Assembly (NCBI RefSeq): GCF_008630535.1
Contig: NZ_VWPH01000003.1
Span: forward strand, 124,001-188,000
DNA: 64,000 nt
Source of the DNA: Saccharopolyspora hirsuta
GTDB taxonomy: Bacteria; Actinomycetota; Actinomycetes; Mycobacteriales; Pseudonocardiaceae
Direction: 5' to 3'
Below the pieces are notes generated by a model that worked only from the letters and a program-made list of their open reading frames with translations, was not told the DNA's origin and did not search any database. Within the stretch, counting starts at the first letter, position 1, and the number at the start of each line of letters is the position of its first letter. Of the stretch, positions 63,917 to 64,000 are shown in pieces. Position numbers and translations under genes: made by a program.

Positions 63917-64000
63917 CAGATCCTCCGAAAACCGGCGGGCGCTCCACCGGCCCGCTCCTGCACATCCGACGCACGGACCGGGCCGCCCGTTCCCCGCGGG

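Noticed and set aside
1..64000. CRISPR arrays, restriction-modification or classic toxin-antitoxin loci
   Set aside because: No regularly spaced repeats, Cas proteins, methylase/restriction motifs or recognisable toxin folds were found, apart from the DUF397/XRE group whose role is regulatory.

Overview
The window is 64 kb of high-GC actinobacterial chromosome, most likely from Saccharopolyspora or another Pseudonocardiaceae genus. The evidence is an arabinogalactan locus in mycobacterial order (permease and ATPase of a polysaccharide exporter, GlfT1, an Emb arabinosyltransferase, next to the proteasome activator Bpa), an XRE/DUF397 cluster, a chaplin-like gene, and a pSAM2/pSE211-type integrative element. 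This is inferred from protein content; no database search was possible.

Layout. 1-11.3 kb: mixed metabolic and regulatory genes (two MFS transporters, an O-methyltransferase with a GlxA-type regulator, an ArsR-SRPBCC-DinB operon, and an MFS exporter behind two CsoR-type copper operators). 11.4-19.1 kb: tRNA-Arg and tRNA-Ser, acetoacetyl-CoA synthetase, a dienelactone-hydrolase-like protein, the Pat aminotransferase, a serine beta-lactamase/PBP-fold protein, a chaplin-like protein and an L,D-transpeptidase. 19.4-26.7 kb: a DUF4352 lipoprotein, zinc-finger/XRE/DUF397 genes, a cytochrome P450, an ABC exporter with a MarR regulator, and a second MarR gene.

26.8-41.3 kb is an actinomycete integrative and conjugative element (AICE) inserted in tRNA-Ser(UGA), bounded by 56-bp direct repeats. 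Sixteen minus-strand genes run from a GntR-controlled region near 37.7 kb to the integrase at the left end: small unknown and Cys-rich proteins, a HEAAH metalloprotease-like protein, Spd-like membrane proteins, an FtsK/TraB translocase, a prim-pol, a DUF3631 ATPase, an excisionase and a tyrosine integrase. The opposite arm holds GntR genes, a family 2 glycosyltransferase and small unknowns.

41.3-55.7 kb: chromosomal genes, several for cell-wall or secreted functions (VanX-like dipeptidase, M15 carboxypeptidase, M28 aminopeptidase, EEP-family nuclease/phosphatase) and a PcaD/LysR divergent pair. 53-62.7 kb: the syntenic arabinogalactan region (Rv3777/Rv3778c-like genes, bpa, wzm, wzt, glfT1, emb). 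The window closes with a small unknown and an LppP/LprE lipoprotein.

The strongest unexplained signal is a dispersed, structured, apparently non-coding repeat of about 300 bp (five full or partial copies) plus three short palindrome-pair relatives, all placed at gene 3' ends. Its end sequences differ between copies but stay mutually complementary within each copy.
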